Part shown: piece after piece, positions 8,046 to 16,506 of the stretch
Layout of the letters: every line of letters starts with the position of its first letter
How positions within the stretch are numbered: position 1 is the first letter of the stretch
Virus record (IMG/VR): IMGVR_UViG_3300020215_000125
Span: 1-27,525 of that record
From: a virus
Strand: one strand, 5' to 3'
Length of the DNA: 27,525 nucleotides
The notes under the pieces: generated by a model
Databases searched by the model: none
Seen by the model: the letters and a program-made list of their open reading frames with translations, nothing else
What the model was told of the DNA's origin: nothing
Translations under genes and position numbers: made by a program

Positions 8046-8103
8046 CCCGCCGCTCTCTCCTCCACCTGATCCCGGACGTGAGAGCCGCAAGCCAGAGGAC
8101 TCC

Positions 8104-8613
8104 ATGCGCAAAGAAATCCCCGTCAAGGAAGCCAGCAACAACGACCTTCGCCAGTACGCGGAAGAGAAGGGGATCAACGTCCACCCCGGGGCAAAACGGG
8201 ACCAGCTTCTGACCAAGCTGAATCTCAACGATGAGATGTCCATCTCCATCGGCGCCGGCGACCTACCGAAGGAAAACGACGCTCCGGACTATGTGATCGT
8301 CCGCATCGCGACCTCGGAAAGCGAAGGCGGCGATAAACCAGTGGTGCTGGGATTCAACACCAAGCTGATGCTGGTGGAGCGTGGCGCCTGGTCGCTCATT
8401 CCCTGGGGTTATTACAACAGCCTCAAGGATGCGGTGGAAGACCGCTACGATCCGTTGCCCGGCGGTGGAGTGGGCGCCCCTCGTCAGGTGCCGCGGTTCC
8501 CGCACGAACTGTGGGACAGAACCGATCCCCCGGCCGACCTCAAGACGCCCCCGGCCTTCAGCGGGAACGTGGACGAGATACTCGCCAAACGGCGCGTCAA
8601 GCGGGCGGCCTAA
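8104..8613 (+). CDS. Hypothetical head-tail accessory protein
   Basis: A 169-residue protein between the decoration and adaptor genes. I chose ATG 8104 because AGAGGAC lies a few bases upstream; an in-frame ATG at 7939 would extend into the preceding gene with a Pro/Ser-rich, shadow-like sequence. The N terminus (NDLRQYAEEKGINVHPGAKRDQLL) resembles a small SAP/HeH-like helix-extended-helix motif. The middle is a compact region with VERGAWSLIPWGYYNSLKDAV, and the tail is Pro-rich then basic (AKRRVKRAA). Function is unknown; position suggests head completion. Confidence 0.65.
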   Translation: MRKEIPVKEASNNDLRQYAEEKGINVHPGAKRDQLLTKLNLNDEMSISIGAGDLPKENDAPDYVIVRIATSESEGGDKPVVLGFNTKLMLVERGAWSLIPWGYYNSLKDAVEDRYDPLPGGGVGAPRQVPRFPHELWDRTDPPADLKTPPAFSGNVDEILAKRRVKRAA

Positions 8614-8619
8614 GCACCC

Positions 8620-9336
8620 ATGGCCACTTTCTTGCAGCTCGCACAGAAGGTGGCCCGCGAGAGCGGAACTGTTTCTGGGACTCAACCGTCCTCGGTCACC
8701 AGTCAGACCGATCGCCTTCTGAAAATCGTCAACTGGACCGCGGACGCCTGGACGCACATCCAGAACTCCAAACCCAACTGGATGTGGATGGACGCCAGCT
8801 GGTCCGCCACGCTGACGATCAACACCACGACCTATACCGCTTCGGCTTTGGGAATCTCTTCCCGTTTCGGGGCCTGGGTGCAGGACAACCCGATTAAGAG
8901 ATTTTACCCGACCACCATGTACGATTCCTCCATCGGCGTGTCGGATGAAGGTATCCTCCGCCAGCTCACCTACAGCCAGTGGCTGACACGGTATGGCAGG
9001 GGGACGCAGACCGCGAACAAACCCGGACACTGGGCGATTGCCAACAACAACTCCCTGGTGTTCGGCCCCAAGCCTGATTTGAGCACATACGTGGTGAGCG
9101 GACGGTACCGCAAGGGACCGCAGACTCTTTCGGCTAATGCGGACGAACCGGAGATGCCGGAGCGTTTCCACGACGCGATTGTCTGGTACGCCCTGGGATA
9201 CTTGGTCGAACACGACGAGGCGGTGAATCAAGTTGCCGGGTTCCGTTCCCGCTACATGCAGCTCATGCACCAGCTTGAGCGCGACCAACTACCACCTGAG
9301 AGCCAGCCGCACATCGCCGCGGGCCCGCTTGCGTAA
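8620..9336 (+). CDS. Head-tail adaptor protein (SU10 adaptor-like)
   Basis: A 238-residue protein likely binding below the portal ring to start the tail. The N terminus is helical (MATFLQLAQKVARESG), and a LLKIVNWTADAWTHIQ helix follows. The C-terminal part contains the signature-like MPERFHDAIVWYALGYL, then EHDEAVNQVAGFRSRY, typical of podovirus adaptor proteins such as that of phage SU10. Position between portal-proximal genes and a large nozzle-like protein fits this. It starts six bases after the upstream stop with no strong ribosome binding site, so translation is probably coupled. Confidence 0.75.
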   Translation: MATFLQLAQKVARESGTVSGTQPSSVTSQTDRLLKIVNWTADAWTHIQNSKPNWMWMDASWSATLTINTTTYTASALGISSRFGAWVQDNPIKRFYPTTMYDSSIGVSDEGILRQLTYSQWLTRYGRGTQTANKPGHWAIANNNSLVFGPKPDLSTYVVSGRYRKGPQTLSANADEPEMPERFHDAIVWYALGYLVEHDEAVNQVAGFRSRYMQLMHQLERDQLPPESQPHIAAGPLA

Positions 9337-9341
9337 GCCCG

Positions 9342-11411
9342 ATGCAACAGACCGCCTTCTTCTCCCTTCAAGGCGGGCTCGATCTTGTGACTCCAGCCAT
9401 CCAGACGCCGTCTGGACGGATGATTGCCGGATACAACTATGAGCCGGGGCCGCGAGGCTACAAGCGCGTTGACGGCTACGAACGATACGACGGACGCCCT
9501 GAACCACAGAACGCGACTTATTACCTGCTGAACTTCGACGCCGGCACGGCCGCGATCACCGAAGGGCAGACGGTGACTGGAGCGACTTCCGGTGCGACGG
9601 GCAAAGCCCTCATCGACGCCGTTGTCTCCTCCGGCTCCTACGGTGGTGGAAACGCCGCTGGATACCTGATCCTCGATCTCGTTACCGGGACTTTCCAGGA
9701 CAACGAGAACCTGCAGGTTTCGGCGGTCACCAAGTCGGTGGCCAACGGCGTTGCGATTGAACGGGGCGCCGCCACAGACGCCCTCGACACCACGTATTAC
9801 CGCGATGCGATCGAGACTCGCAGAGCACTGATTGCCGCGCCGACTGGATCCGGTCCGATCCGGGGTGTGTGGGTGTTCAACGGCACCGCCTACTGCTTCC
9901 GCAACAACGCCGGTGGAACAGCGGGACTCATGTACAAGGCCACTTCCACCGGGTGGTCGGCTGTTTCGCTGGGGGTCAAGCTCGCTTTCACCGGCGGAAC
10001 GTCTTCGACTGTGGCTGACGGCCAAACCCTTGTAGGTGCGAGCTCGGGCGCGACTGGCGTTGTTACTCGCCAAGCCATCCGGACAGGTACCGTCGCCGCG
10101 TCCACGGCGGCCGGCATCTTCACCTTTGCCAGCGTCACCGGGACCTTCACCAATGGCGAGAACCTCCAAGTCGGAGGGGTGACCAAAGCGGTTGCGTCTG
10201 GGACTCAGGCGGCCATCACGCTTCCAGCCGGCGGTCATTACGAGTTCGTGAACCACAATTTCTTCGGCGCCTCGAATCTCGCCCGGATGTACGGCGTGAA
10301 CGGAGTGGGTACGGCATTCGATTTTGATGGAACGACCTTCGTTCCCATCGCTACGTCGATGACCACCGACACGCCGAAGCATATCGCGGTTCACAAGCAG
10401 CATCTGTTTCTGGCTTTCCCCGGTGGTTCCGCGCAGCACTCGGGCACCGGAGACCCTTATGCATGGACCCCCGTCACCGGTGCCGCCGAATTGGGCATCG
10501 GCGAAGAGATCACCGGTTTCATCCAGGACTTTGCCAAGCAATTGGTGATCCTGGGCCGCAACAAAATTGCGGTGTTGTACGGCAACGACAGTTCGGACTG
10601 GGTTCTGGTTCCCATTGCCGACGACGCCGGGGCCATTGAGTGGACCGCGCAGAGGATCGGCAACCCCATCTACGTTGACGACCGCGGCATCCGCGACATG
10701 CGGGCCACGCCTGCGTTCGGCGACTTCAACATGGGAGCGGTGAGCCAGCTCATCGAGCCGCTGTTCCGGACGAAGAAGGTTGCGGGCATTACACCCACTG
10801 CTTCTGTCCGGGTGCGAGCGAAGGACCAGTATCGCTTCTTCTGGTCCGACGACACAGGGGTAACGGTTTACCTCGGGCGCAAAAACCCCGAGTGCACATT
10901 CTTCAAGTTCAGCCACTCCATCGAGTGCGCCTGCTCGTCGGAAGACTCCAGCGGCAACGAGATCATGCTGTTCGGGTCCGACAATGGGATGGTCTACCGC
11001 CTGGATGCGGGGACGAGTTTCGACGGCGGCACGGTTGAAGCCTTCATTCGCCTGCCGTTTAATCACGTCGGTTCGCCGACGCAGAACAAGCGCTGGCACA
11101 AGGCAACGCTGGAGGGGAACTTCTCCGCCGCGGTCAGCCTGGGGATGCTTGCGGAGTTCTCCTACGGCGACCCCGGCACACCTCCGGCAATTGAGCAGAC
11201 CTTCTCCGTCCAAGGTGGCGGCGACTTTTGGAACGAGCTGACACTCAACGACTTCTACTGGTCCGCCCCTGTTGAAGGGGTGGCCGAATGCTCCGTTGAC
11301 GGCCTCGGCCGCAACATCTCCATCGCGGTGGTGAGCTCGTCCATCTACGAGCCCCCGCATCAACTGCACGGTTTGACTCTCCATTACTCCTACAGGGGAT
11401 TGGCGCGCTAA
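9342..11411 (+). CDS. Tail nozzle / stopper-like protein with internal repeats
   Basis: A 689-residue protein just after the adaptor gene, the usual place of the podovirus nozzle (T7 gp12-like role) that forms the tail tip and closes the channel. The N terminus has GGLDLVTPAIQTPSGRMIAGYNYE and GYKRVDGYERYDGR, typical of this group. Two similar inserted modules of about 65-70 residues are visible: around residues 70-140 (GQTVTGATSGATG, then VTGTFQDNENLQV) and 220-288 (GQTLVGASSGATG, then VTGTFTNGENLQV). The C-terminal half is propeller-like beta sequence. It ends in a TAATG overlap with the next gene. The name is based on order and pattern rather than a catalytic motif. Confidence 0.75.
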   Translation: MQQTAFFSLQGGLDLVTPAIQTPSGRMIAGYNYEPGPRGYKRVDGYERYDGRPEPQNATYYLLNFDAGTAAITEGQTVTGATSGATGKALIDAVVSSGSYGGGNAAGYLILDLVTGTFQDNENLQVSAVTKSVANGVAIERGAATDALDTTYYRDAIETRRALIAAPTGSGPIRGVWVFNGTAYCFRNNAGGTAGLMYKATSTGWSAVSLGVKLAFTGGTSSTVADGQTLVGASSGATGVVTRQAIRTGTVAASTAAGIFTFASVTGTFTNGENLQVGGVTKAVASGTQAAITLPAGGHYEFVNHNFFGASNLARMYGVNGVGTAFDFDGTTFVPIATSMTTDTPKHIAVHKQHLFLAFPGGSAQHSGTGDPYAWTPVTGAAELGIGEEITGFIQDFAKQLVILGRNKIAVLYGNDSSDWVLVPIADDAGAIEWTAQRIGNPIYVDDRGIRDMRATPAFGDFNMGAVSQLIEPLFRTKKVAGITPTASVRVRAKDQYRFFWSDDTGVTVYLGRKNPECTFFKFSHSIECACSSEDSSGNEIMLFGSDNGMVYRLDAGTSFDGGTVEAFIRLPFNHVGSPTQNKRWHKATLEGNFSAAVSLGMLAEFSYGDPGTPPAIEQTFSVQGGGDFWNELTLNDFYWSAPVEGVAECSVDGLGRNISIAVVSSSIYEPPHQLHGLTLHYSYRGLAR

Positions 11412-12364
11412 TGTCGAACGACTATTTCGATGAAGCCGACTACACGACGCTGACCCGGCACACGCTGGGCCGCGCCGAAGCGGTGATGGCTATCATCGAC
11501 GCCATTGAAGCCGGCTTCGACAAACTCCCCGCCGAACTGCACATCAAGCAGGGGCGCATTACGTTCGTTGCTTCGGACACTGGAGCCGCGGACGCCTACC
11601 TCGTCAGCATGACGCACGCCCCGGCTGCGTACACCGACGGCCTCGAAGTCGTCTTCCGCGTCGCCAACACGAACGCCGGCGCGTCAACGATCAACGTCAA
11701 CTCCCTGGGCGTGAAGTCGATCCGCAATTATGCGGGTTCCGCGCTCTCTGGTGGAGAACTTGTCACCGGTGCCTTGGTTACGCTGCGCTACGACAACAAC
11801 AACGGATACTTCCGCATCACGCAGCCGGTGACGTCCATCGGCAGCGTGACGGTGAACAACAACGTCAAGGTCTCGGCCAACGATTCAACACCTGGGGTGT
11901 TGAACGGCAAGCTGACCGCAGGCGCAGGCGTGACTCTTACTGAGGGCGGCGATGGCGGCAACGAGACATTGGCGATTGCCGTCTCGTTGACTGAAGGTGC
12001 CGGCATCGACGTTAGCGGCGCAACGATCAGCGTCGATACGACGGAGTTGGAAGAGTTCCTCGCCTGGACCGGAAAGCTGACGGGAACCATCACTTCCGGC
12101 ACCACGGCCATGACTGACCGGCGCCGCTACCGCATCACCGGCGGCACGGGAACGCTACCGACTTTTGCTGCCGGCAGCTTCGTGATTGTTGAGCTCGACC
12201 CGGCCACTGGAACCACAGTCACCATCGGCCGCAATTCACAAACCATCGACGGCGCGGCGGAAGACGACACCTACACGGGCGACGGAGGAGCGGGCGTGAA
12301 GATGCTCTACAAGTTTGCGAGCGCAGGCGCGGTCACCTCTGAAATCATCGGGAGTGTGCCGTAA
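11411..12364 (+). CDS. Tail fibre / receptor-binding-type protein
   Basis: A 317-residue protein. Residues about 1-40 are helical and could anchor it to the tail. Residues about 48-140 form a fibre-like beta domain (YTDGLEVVFRVANTNAGASTINVN, then LRYDNNNGYFRI) common in phage tail fibres. The remainder is Gly/Thr-rich with repeated short strands (GAGVTLTEGGDGGN, GAGIDVSGATISVD), suggesting an elongated trimer. It starts in a TAATG overlap with the nozzle gene and ends in another TAATG overlap, indicating coupled synthesis. Its likely role is host attachment. Confidence 0.7.
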   Translation: MSNDYFDEADYTTLTRHTLGRAEAVMAIIDAIEAGFDKLPAELHIKQGRITFVASDTGAADAYLVSMTHAPAAYTDGLEVVFRVANTNAGASTINVNSLGVKSIRNYAGSALSGGELVTGALVTLRYDNNNGYFRITQPVTSIGSVTVNNNVKVSANDSTPGVLNGKLTAGAGVTLTEGGDGGNETLAIAVSLTEGAGIDVSGATISVDTTELEEFLAWTGKLTGTITSGTTAMTDRRRYRITGGTGTLPTFAAGSFVIVELDPATGTTVTIGRNSQTIDGAAEDDTYTGDGGAGVKMLYKFASAGAVTSEIIGSVP

Positions 12365-13002
12365 TGGCGAACGTAGCGACCAAATTTGGATTGGGAAGCG
12401 GCGGCGGGCCTTACTTCGGCCAAAACGATGCGCATCTCATCATTCCCATATCAGACGCCGCCGCAACGTTCGTCGTCTACGAAAACGTCACTGGGCGAGC
12501 GTCGGACACAGTGGCCTGCTTCACCGCCTTCGCCGCCTATATGGGCACGACCGACACCACCAATTGGACCGCCGATACCTACAAGACGATCTACAGCCAC
12601 ACCGGCAAGGGAAGATTTGCCGGCTTCCTCGGGCCCACCATGGCGGGTACCGACATAACCACGCTGGAAATCACCATTGATGGCGTGGTGAAAGAAATAC
12701 CGTTCACCGGCGCGTCTGGTGCGCGGGTTTGGTTTGGCATGTATATGCCGCAGACCACCGCCCAGTTCACCACCGCCGCCACTTTCGAGCAACAGGGTGG
12801 CGAGGCGATCAACGCGGCCAAAACCGGTTTCACGGACCAATTCGGCAACACGGCGCTCCTGCCATGGCGCTCCATCACCCTGATGGGCATTCCGGTGCTT
12901 CGCTACAACACCTCGCTTCTCGTGCGCGCGAAGCACTCCCAGAACATCACCAATTCAACCGCCACCGCCTACAGCGCGGTGCAGCACATCGCGGGGATTT
13001 GA
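12364..13002 (+). CDS. Putative tail-tip / fibre-associated protein
   Basis: A 212-residue protein, translationally coupled (TAATG) to the fibre gene. The sequence is rich in Ala, Thr, Phe and Gly and looks mostly beta: an early Gly-rich GLGSGGGPYFG segment, a central block with YKTIYSHTGKGRFAGFLGP, and a C-terminal part with LLVRAKHSQNITNS. I recognise no enzyme motif. Context makes a distal fibre or receptor-contact subunit the best guess, but no part of the sequence proves it. I found no diversity-generating-retroelement-style variable region at its end. Confidence 0.5.
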   Translation: MANVATKFGLGSGGGPYFGQNDAHLIIPISDAAATFVVYENVTGRASDTVACFTAFAAYMGTTDTTNWTADTYKTIYSHTGKGRFAGFLGPTMAGTDITTLEITIDGVVKEIPFTGASGARVWFGMYMPQTTAQFTTAATFEQQGGEAINAAKTGFTDQFGNTALLPWRSITLMGIPVLRYNTSLLVRAKHSQNITNSTATAYSAVQHIAGI

Positions 13003-13005
13003 GCC

Positions 13006-13428
13006 ATGACAATCTCGATTGTCAAAGTCAGCGCCATCCCCACCAAGCTACCGTGGGTCGAAGGAACGGATTACACGGTGGTTGCGGGAGACCCGCAGCA
13101 GGGGGATAAGGTCAGAATCAGGTCTCCCGGCGGCGAATCATTCCAAGCCACCTACACGCCGCCTCCATCGTCCCCCCCGCCCACCCCGCCGAAGTCCTGT
13201 CTCGCTTTCGATTTCAAGAGCCGGTTCACGGCGGCCGAGCGCGTCGCCATCCGTGCCGCCGCCGCCAACAGCGGGGCGCTTTATGACTTCGTTGACATGC
13301 TGGACAGCGCGATCCAATCGCGCCTGGTGATTTCGACCGAGGATGATTCGACGGCCGCGGCGGGCGTGGATGCGCTGATTGCGGCCGGTGTCATCAACGC
13401 AAATCGGCGCGGGGCGCTGCTCGCATGA
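13006..13428 (+). CDS. Hypothetical virion-associated protein with Pro-rich hinge
   Basis: A 140-residue protein in two parts. Residues 1-50 are a beta-type head (VEGTDYTVVAGDPQQGDKVRI). A hinge PPPSSPPPTPP at about 52-62 leads to a helical C-terminal half with FKSRFTAAERVAIRAAAANS and a long acidic/alanine-rich helix pair. Such a hinge often joins a particle-bound module to a flexible one. It begins four bases after the preceding stop. The function is unknown; fibre assembly is possible from location. Confidence 0.55.
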   Translation: MTISIVKVSAIPTKLPWVEGTDYTVVAGDPQQGDKVRIRSPGGESFQATYTPPPSSPPPTPPKSCLAFDFKSRFTAAERVAIRAAAANSGALYDFVDMLDSAIQSRLVISTEDDSTAAAGVDALIAAGVINANRRGALLA

Positions 13429-13461
13429 CGTCCACGATAAACAGCTGGCCGGTGAACTGAC

Positions 13462-13965
13462 ATGGCCCTCCAACGCTCCGGCATTTTCACCTTCCGCAAC
13501 GGCGTCGAAATCTTCTTCGGCGTCGAGTGGGACGACTACAACATCGGCCTGCGCAGCAAGAAGTACATCGGCGAGAATTGGGTAGACATGGCGGCCAAGG
13601 CTGGCGTGGTGGCCCCCAACGGCACGCGGCCCACTGCAAAACATTGGACCTTCGCCTATCACGGCCCGCTCTACACCAAGGGACAATCCTTCGATCCAGA
13701 CGGGTCCATGGGACCGCTGCCGCAGAAAGCGGGAGACCTGATTGAATACGCCAACGAACACGGGATTGCCGCCATGGTGACCAACCATTTCGATGAACAC
13801 GACTGGCTGGTGGCAAACGACCCGGACCTGCAAGCCGCAGCCTCAACACCTCCTCCGACCCAAGGCACCTACACCACCGCACAGCAGGTGGGCGCCGATC
13901 TCATGTCCTTCCTTAATGGCAAGGTCGGCTACGGGCCCGACGGAAAGCTGACGAGACTCGCATGA
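13462..13965 (+). CDS. Hypothetical tail-region protein
   Basis: A 167-residue protein rich in aromatic residues and histidine (FFGVEWDDYNIG, KHWTFAYHGPLY, NHFDEHDWL). It has a probably folded first 125 residues and a Thr/Pro/Gln-rich tail that ends with a short helix. No signal peptide or membrane segment is seen and I recognise no lysozyme or peptidase motif. It overlaps the holin-like gene by four bases (ATGA), which places it at the junction of the fibre and lysis/ejection parts. The function is unknown. Confidence 0.55.
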   Translation: MALQRSGIFTFRNGVEIFFGVEWDDYNIGLRSKKYIGENWVDMAAKAGVVAPNGTRPTAKHWTFAYHGPLYTKGQSFDPDGSMGPLPQKAGDLIEYANEHGIAAMVTNHFDEHDWLVANDPDLQAAASTPPPTQGTYTTAQQVGADLMSFLNGKVGYGPDGKLTRLA

Positions 13966-14252
13966 GCGACGACCGGCAAGAGCGCCGCAAATCCCATCTC
14001 ACCGACCACGACCTGGAGCGCATTGGCGATGCCTTCGATGAGAGGCTCTCCAAGCGTTTCGAGTTGATCGGTTACGACGACACCACCCCGGAATCGCGCG
14101 CTGAGATTCGCAAGGACCATGAGTGGACGCGGACCACGCGTCAGTTCAAGACCGCCATCATCATGGCCATCGCCCTGGCAATCGCCGGGGGGATTGGGAC
14201 CACGATCTACAACGGCATGACCGTCGCAGCCCAAGAGCAGCCGAGGAAGTAA
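13962..14252 (+). CDS. Single-TM protein, possible holin
   Basis: A 96-residue protein. Residues 1-60 are highly charged and hydrophilic (RIGDAFDERLSKRF, then RAEIRKDHEW). Residues about 62-83 form one clear membrane segment (FKTAIIMAIALAIAGG), and a short polar tail follows. One C-terminal membrane span with a long charged N-terminal domain suits a single-span holin or another small inner-membrane phage protein. No endolysin is recognisable beside it, so the lysis role is uncertain; a membrane anchor for ejection proteins is an alternative. It is coupled on both sides (ATGA before, TAATG after). Confidence 0.55.
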   Translation: MSDDRQERRKSHLTDHDLERIGDAFDERLSKRFELIGYDDTTPESRAEIRKDHEWTRTTRQFKTAIIMAIALAIAGGIGTTIYNGMTVAAQEQPRK

Positions 14253-15394
14253 TGGCCGACCTGGACGATATCAACCGACGGTACGCCACCTGGCGCACAG
14301 GGCAACTCGCGGCAGGCAAGACCGATGCAGACTTGCCGAACGCCCCTGGCTTCGCCGACTTCGAGCAGGAGCTGGCCGGTCACTATTCGACACTGAGCAA
14401 TCCAAACGACATCGCCGCTGAGATCAACAAAACCCAGGCCCGCACCGGCACCGACAATCCCTTCAAGGACTCCGCCGGCCGCCTCCTAAACACCCTGAGC
14501 ACCCGCCAAGCCAACCTGAACATCAGCGGGCAGGGTGGTGGTGGGACCCCCAGCACACCGCAGAGCCAGACGCCTGGACTCATCGCACCCCCCAGACTCG
14601 CCGCACCCCGACCACTGACGCCACCCCCGAAGATTTGGACCGAGCAGAACGCCGACGTCACCCCGCGCCTGAAGGGCCTCCTCGATTCCGGCTCCCCCCT
14701 CATGCAGCAGGCGGAGACCGCTGGACTCCAGCAGGCCAACAAGCGGGGGCTGTTGAACAGCAGCATGGCCGTAGGTGCGGCGCAGGGTGAAGCGTACAAA
14801 GTCGCCGTTCCCATTGCCTCGCAAGAAGCCTCCCAAATCCACCAGCGCAACCTCTCCGGCCAGCAGTACCAGCAGGAAGGCGTCCTTCAGGATCAGCGCA
14901 TTGACTCATCCGAGCGCATCGCCGAACTGGGAGAAGAGGGCGCGCTGACCCGGCAAACGCAGCAGATCCAATCGAACGAGCGCATCTCCGCCGCGGAGAT
15001 CGACTCAGCCATGGCCCGCCTACGCCAGCAGGGCGTTGACCAGCGCACCCTTCAGTTGATGCAGGACGCGAGCCAAAAGGAACGGCTGGGCCAAGAACTG
15101 ACCAGCCTCGAGAAGCGCGCTCTCGACACGCTGAACGAGGACGTCCGTCAGTTTAACGCGGGGCAGGGGGCAACCGCACGAGATGCCACGGCGACCGCCG
15201 TCAATTCCGTGCAGGACACCTATAACCGTGCGGTGGACTCGATCATCCAGAACAAGGATTTGAATGACGCCAATCGCACCACAGCCCTGATGAACGCCGC
15301 GGCTGTGCGCGACTCGTCCATGAAACTCATCGAGCAAATTTACAACGTCGATCTCACCTGGGATTCACCCGCGGCTCAACAGTCGGCGGCATAA
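14252..15394 (+). CDS. Internal virion (ejection) protein
   Basis: A 380-residue protein. The start at 14252 lies in a TAATG overlap and has GAGGAAG at 14243-14249; an upstream in-frame ATG would only add shadow sequence from the preceding gene. Residues about 88-130 are a Gly/Pro/Gln-rich linker. Residues about 163-195 read NKRGLLNSSMAVGAAQ and then VAVPIASQEA, a motif I associate with internal virion proteins of short-tailed phages. The C-terminal half is a long Gln/Glu/Arg-rich helix, likely coiled coil. It probably sits inside the capsid and is ejected with the DNA. The role is inferred from the motif and the neighbouring genes. Confidence 0.65.
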   Translation: MADLDDINRRYATWRTGQLAAGKTDADLPNAPGFADFEQELAGHYSTLSNPNDIAAEINKTQARTGTDNPFKDSAGRLLNTLSTRQANLNISGQGGGGTPSTPQSQTPGLIAPPRLAAPRPLTPPPKIWTEQNADVTPRLKGLLDSGSPLMQQAETAGLQQANKRGLLNSSMAVGAAQGEAYKVAVPIASQEASQIHQRNLSGQQYQQEGVLQDQRIDSSERIAELGEEGALTRQTQQIQSNERISAAEIDSAMARLRQQGVDQRTLQLMQDASQKERLGQELTSLEKRALDTLNEDVRQFNAGQGATARDATATAVNSVQDTYNRAVDSIIQNKDLNDANRTTALMNAAAVRDSSMKLIEQIYNVDLTWDSPAAQQSAA

Positions 15395-15406
15395 CGAGGA
15401 CAGAAT

Positions 15407-16315
15407 ATGGGTCTCTTTAAATCCATCGGGCGCGTGTTCAAGCGCGTGGGTAAGACCGTCGCCAAGATTGCGCCCTATGCCCTGGCCGCTGCTGCCGTCG
15501 TCTACACCGGCGGCGCTGCTCTTGGCGTAGGAGGCATGACCGGAGGCTGGGGCGCTGCCGCTGCAAAGCTTGGCGCACTCGCGGGAAAGGGAGTCCTCGC
15601 GAACACAATCACAGGCGCATTGACGCAAGCAGGCTACGGCGCTGCCGTTGGCGGGTTGATTGGTGGCAAGAAGGGCCTGAAGCAGGGAGCTGCGATCGGC
15701 GCCATCTCGGGCGCTGCCATGGGTGCGGCTGGGTTCCAGACCGATCCGCTCAAGGGTGTGTGGGAGAAGAAAGCCGCGGCCGACGCTGCGCAGACCTACG
15801 GCAGCGGAAAGGGATTGATCCGCGCTGAGAACTTGGCGCCGGCGCAGGTGGCGCAGGCTCCAGGGGAAACAACGTCTTTGTCGGCGGCGGGCGCGGGTGG
15901 AGGTTCTGGTGCTGGTGATCAAGTGGCCAAGACTGGCTGGGACAAATTCCTTGAGTCTTCGGCCGCCGGCGGAGTTGCATCAGGTGTCGGCCAAGGCCTG
16001 CTCTCGCTGGCCCAGTCCAGTGACGACGGCCTCCAGCGCGACCGCGAGGAGCGCGCCGCTGTCGAAAAGAACTACGGCACCCTCGGCAAAGGCCTGCTGA
16101 GCGAGAGCCAGATGGACAACACCGTCCGTCCGTTACCGCATGAGCGCTTCGGAGGTGGTCTACTGCCCCCAGGCACGCCCGCCGCGGCTGCCGCGGGCGG
16201 GAACAACGGGCTGCTCCGTGCGCCGCAGGCCAAGGCGCTCCCCCGCTTCGACCCCGGCAACACCGGCCGAGTCGAGGTTGGCCCGGACGGTCGCCTGCAG
16301 TGGGTTGCGGCTTAA
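15407..16315 (+). CDS. Gly/Ala-rich internal virion protein
   Basis: A 302-residue protein, probably part of the ejection apparatus. The N terminus is basic and amphipathic (GLFKSIGRVFKRVGKTVAK), followed by a hydrophobic Ala/Gly segment at about 22-45 and further Gly/Ala-rich stretches to about residue 110, which could insert into or cross the host envelope. The C-terminal part is low-complexity (AAAAAGGNNG) and ends in a short DGRLQWVAA strand. GAGGAC before the ATG is the ribosome binding site. Its TAA and the stop of the converging hicA-like gene share the palindrome TTAA (16312-16315). Confidence 0.65.
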   Translation: MGLFKSIGRVFKRVGKTVAKIAPYALAAAAVVYTGGAALGVGGMTGGWGAAAAKLGALAGKGVLANTITGALTQAGYGAAVGGLIGGKKGLKQGAAIGAISGAAMGAAGFQTDPLKGVWEKKAAADAAQTYGSGKGLIRAENLAPAQVAQAPGETTSLSAAGAGGGSGAGDQVAKTGWDKFLESSAAGGVASGVGQGLLSLAQSSDDGLQRDREERAAVEKNYGTLGKGLLSESQMDNTVRPLPHERFGGGLLPPGTPAAAAAGGNNGLLRAPQAKALPRFDPGNTGRVEVGPDGRLQWVAA

Positions 16316-16506
16316 AGTTTCTTGTCGATCTTGGCGTCCTTCAGGATGCCGTTCGCAGTGTGTCGGGTGCCAAGGTTGTAAGGAACGGGGAAACGTTTCC
16401 CTGTTCTGCGGCTTTGCCAGATTTCGTGACTACCCTTGCCTTGCCGGACGAAAAAGCAGTCGTTCTCCTTGAGGAGATCGACAACGTCCCGGTAGTAGTT
16501 GGCCAT
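16312..16506 (-). CDS. hicA: HicA-like mRNA interferase toxin
   Basis: A 64-residue protein of HicA size. It would cleave mRNA and stop growth unless held by its HicB partner. The first helix (YRDVVDLLKEN) leads to a strand FFVRQ and then GKGSHEIW, where H27 in the G-S-H motif matches the catalytic histidine of the double-stranded-RNA-binding-like HicA fold. It then shows the basic strand RTGKRFPVPY and a C-terminal helix (HTANGILKDAKI). It starts in an ATGA overlap with the upstream hicB-like gene and its stop overlaps the convergent phage gene. It is one of only two minus-strand genes here, so it looks like a cargo (moron) insertion. Confidence 0.85.
   Translation of the reverse strand: MANYYRDVVDLLKENDCFFVRQGKGSHEIWQSRRTGKRFPVPYNLGTRHTANGILKDAKIDKKL

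Noticed and set aside
8052-8085. GCTCTC/GAGAGC inverted repeat before the gene at 8104
   Set aside because: Six base pairs with a 22-base loop and no T-run; too weak to call a terminator.
9252-11384. 710-codon open frame on the minus strand
   Set aside because: It lies exactly antiparallel to the nozzle-like gene. Its sequence is rich in Gly, Arg, Val and His with no recognisable domain, and it has no partner genes; it is the mirror of G/C-ending codons.
11411-13965. Diversity-generating retroelement variable region in the fibre genes
   Set aside because: No template repeat, reverse transcriptase or C-type-lectin-like variable end was recognised in the window.
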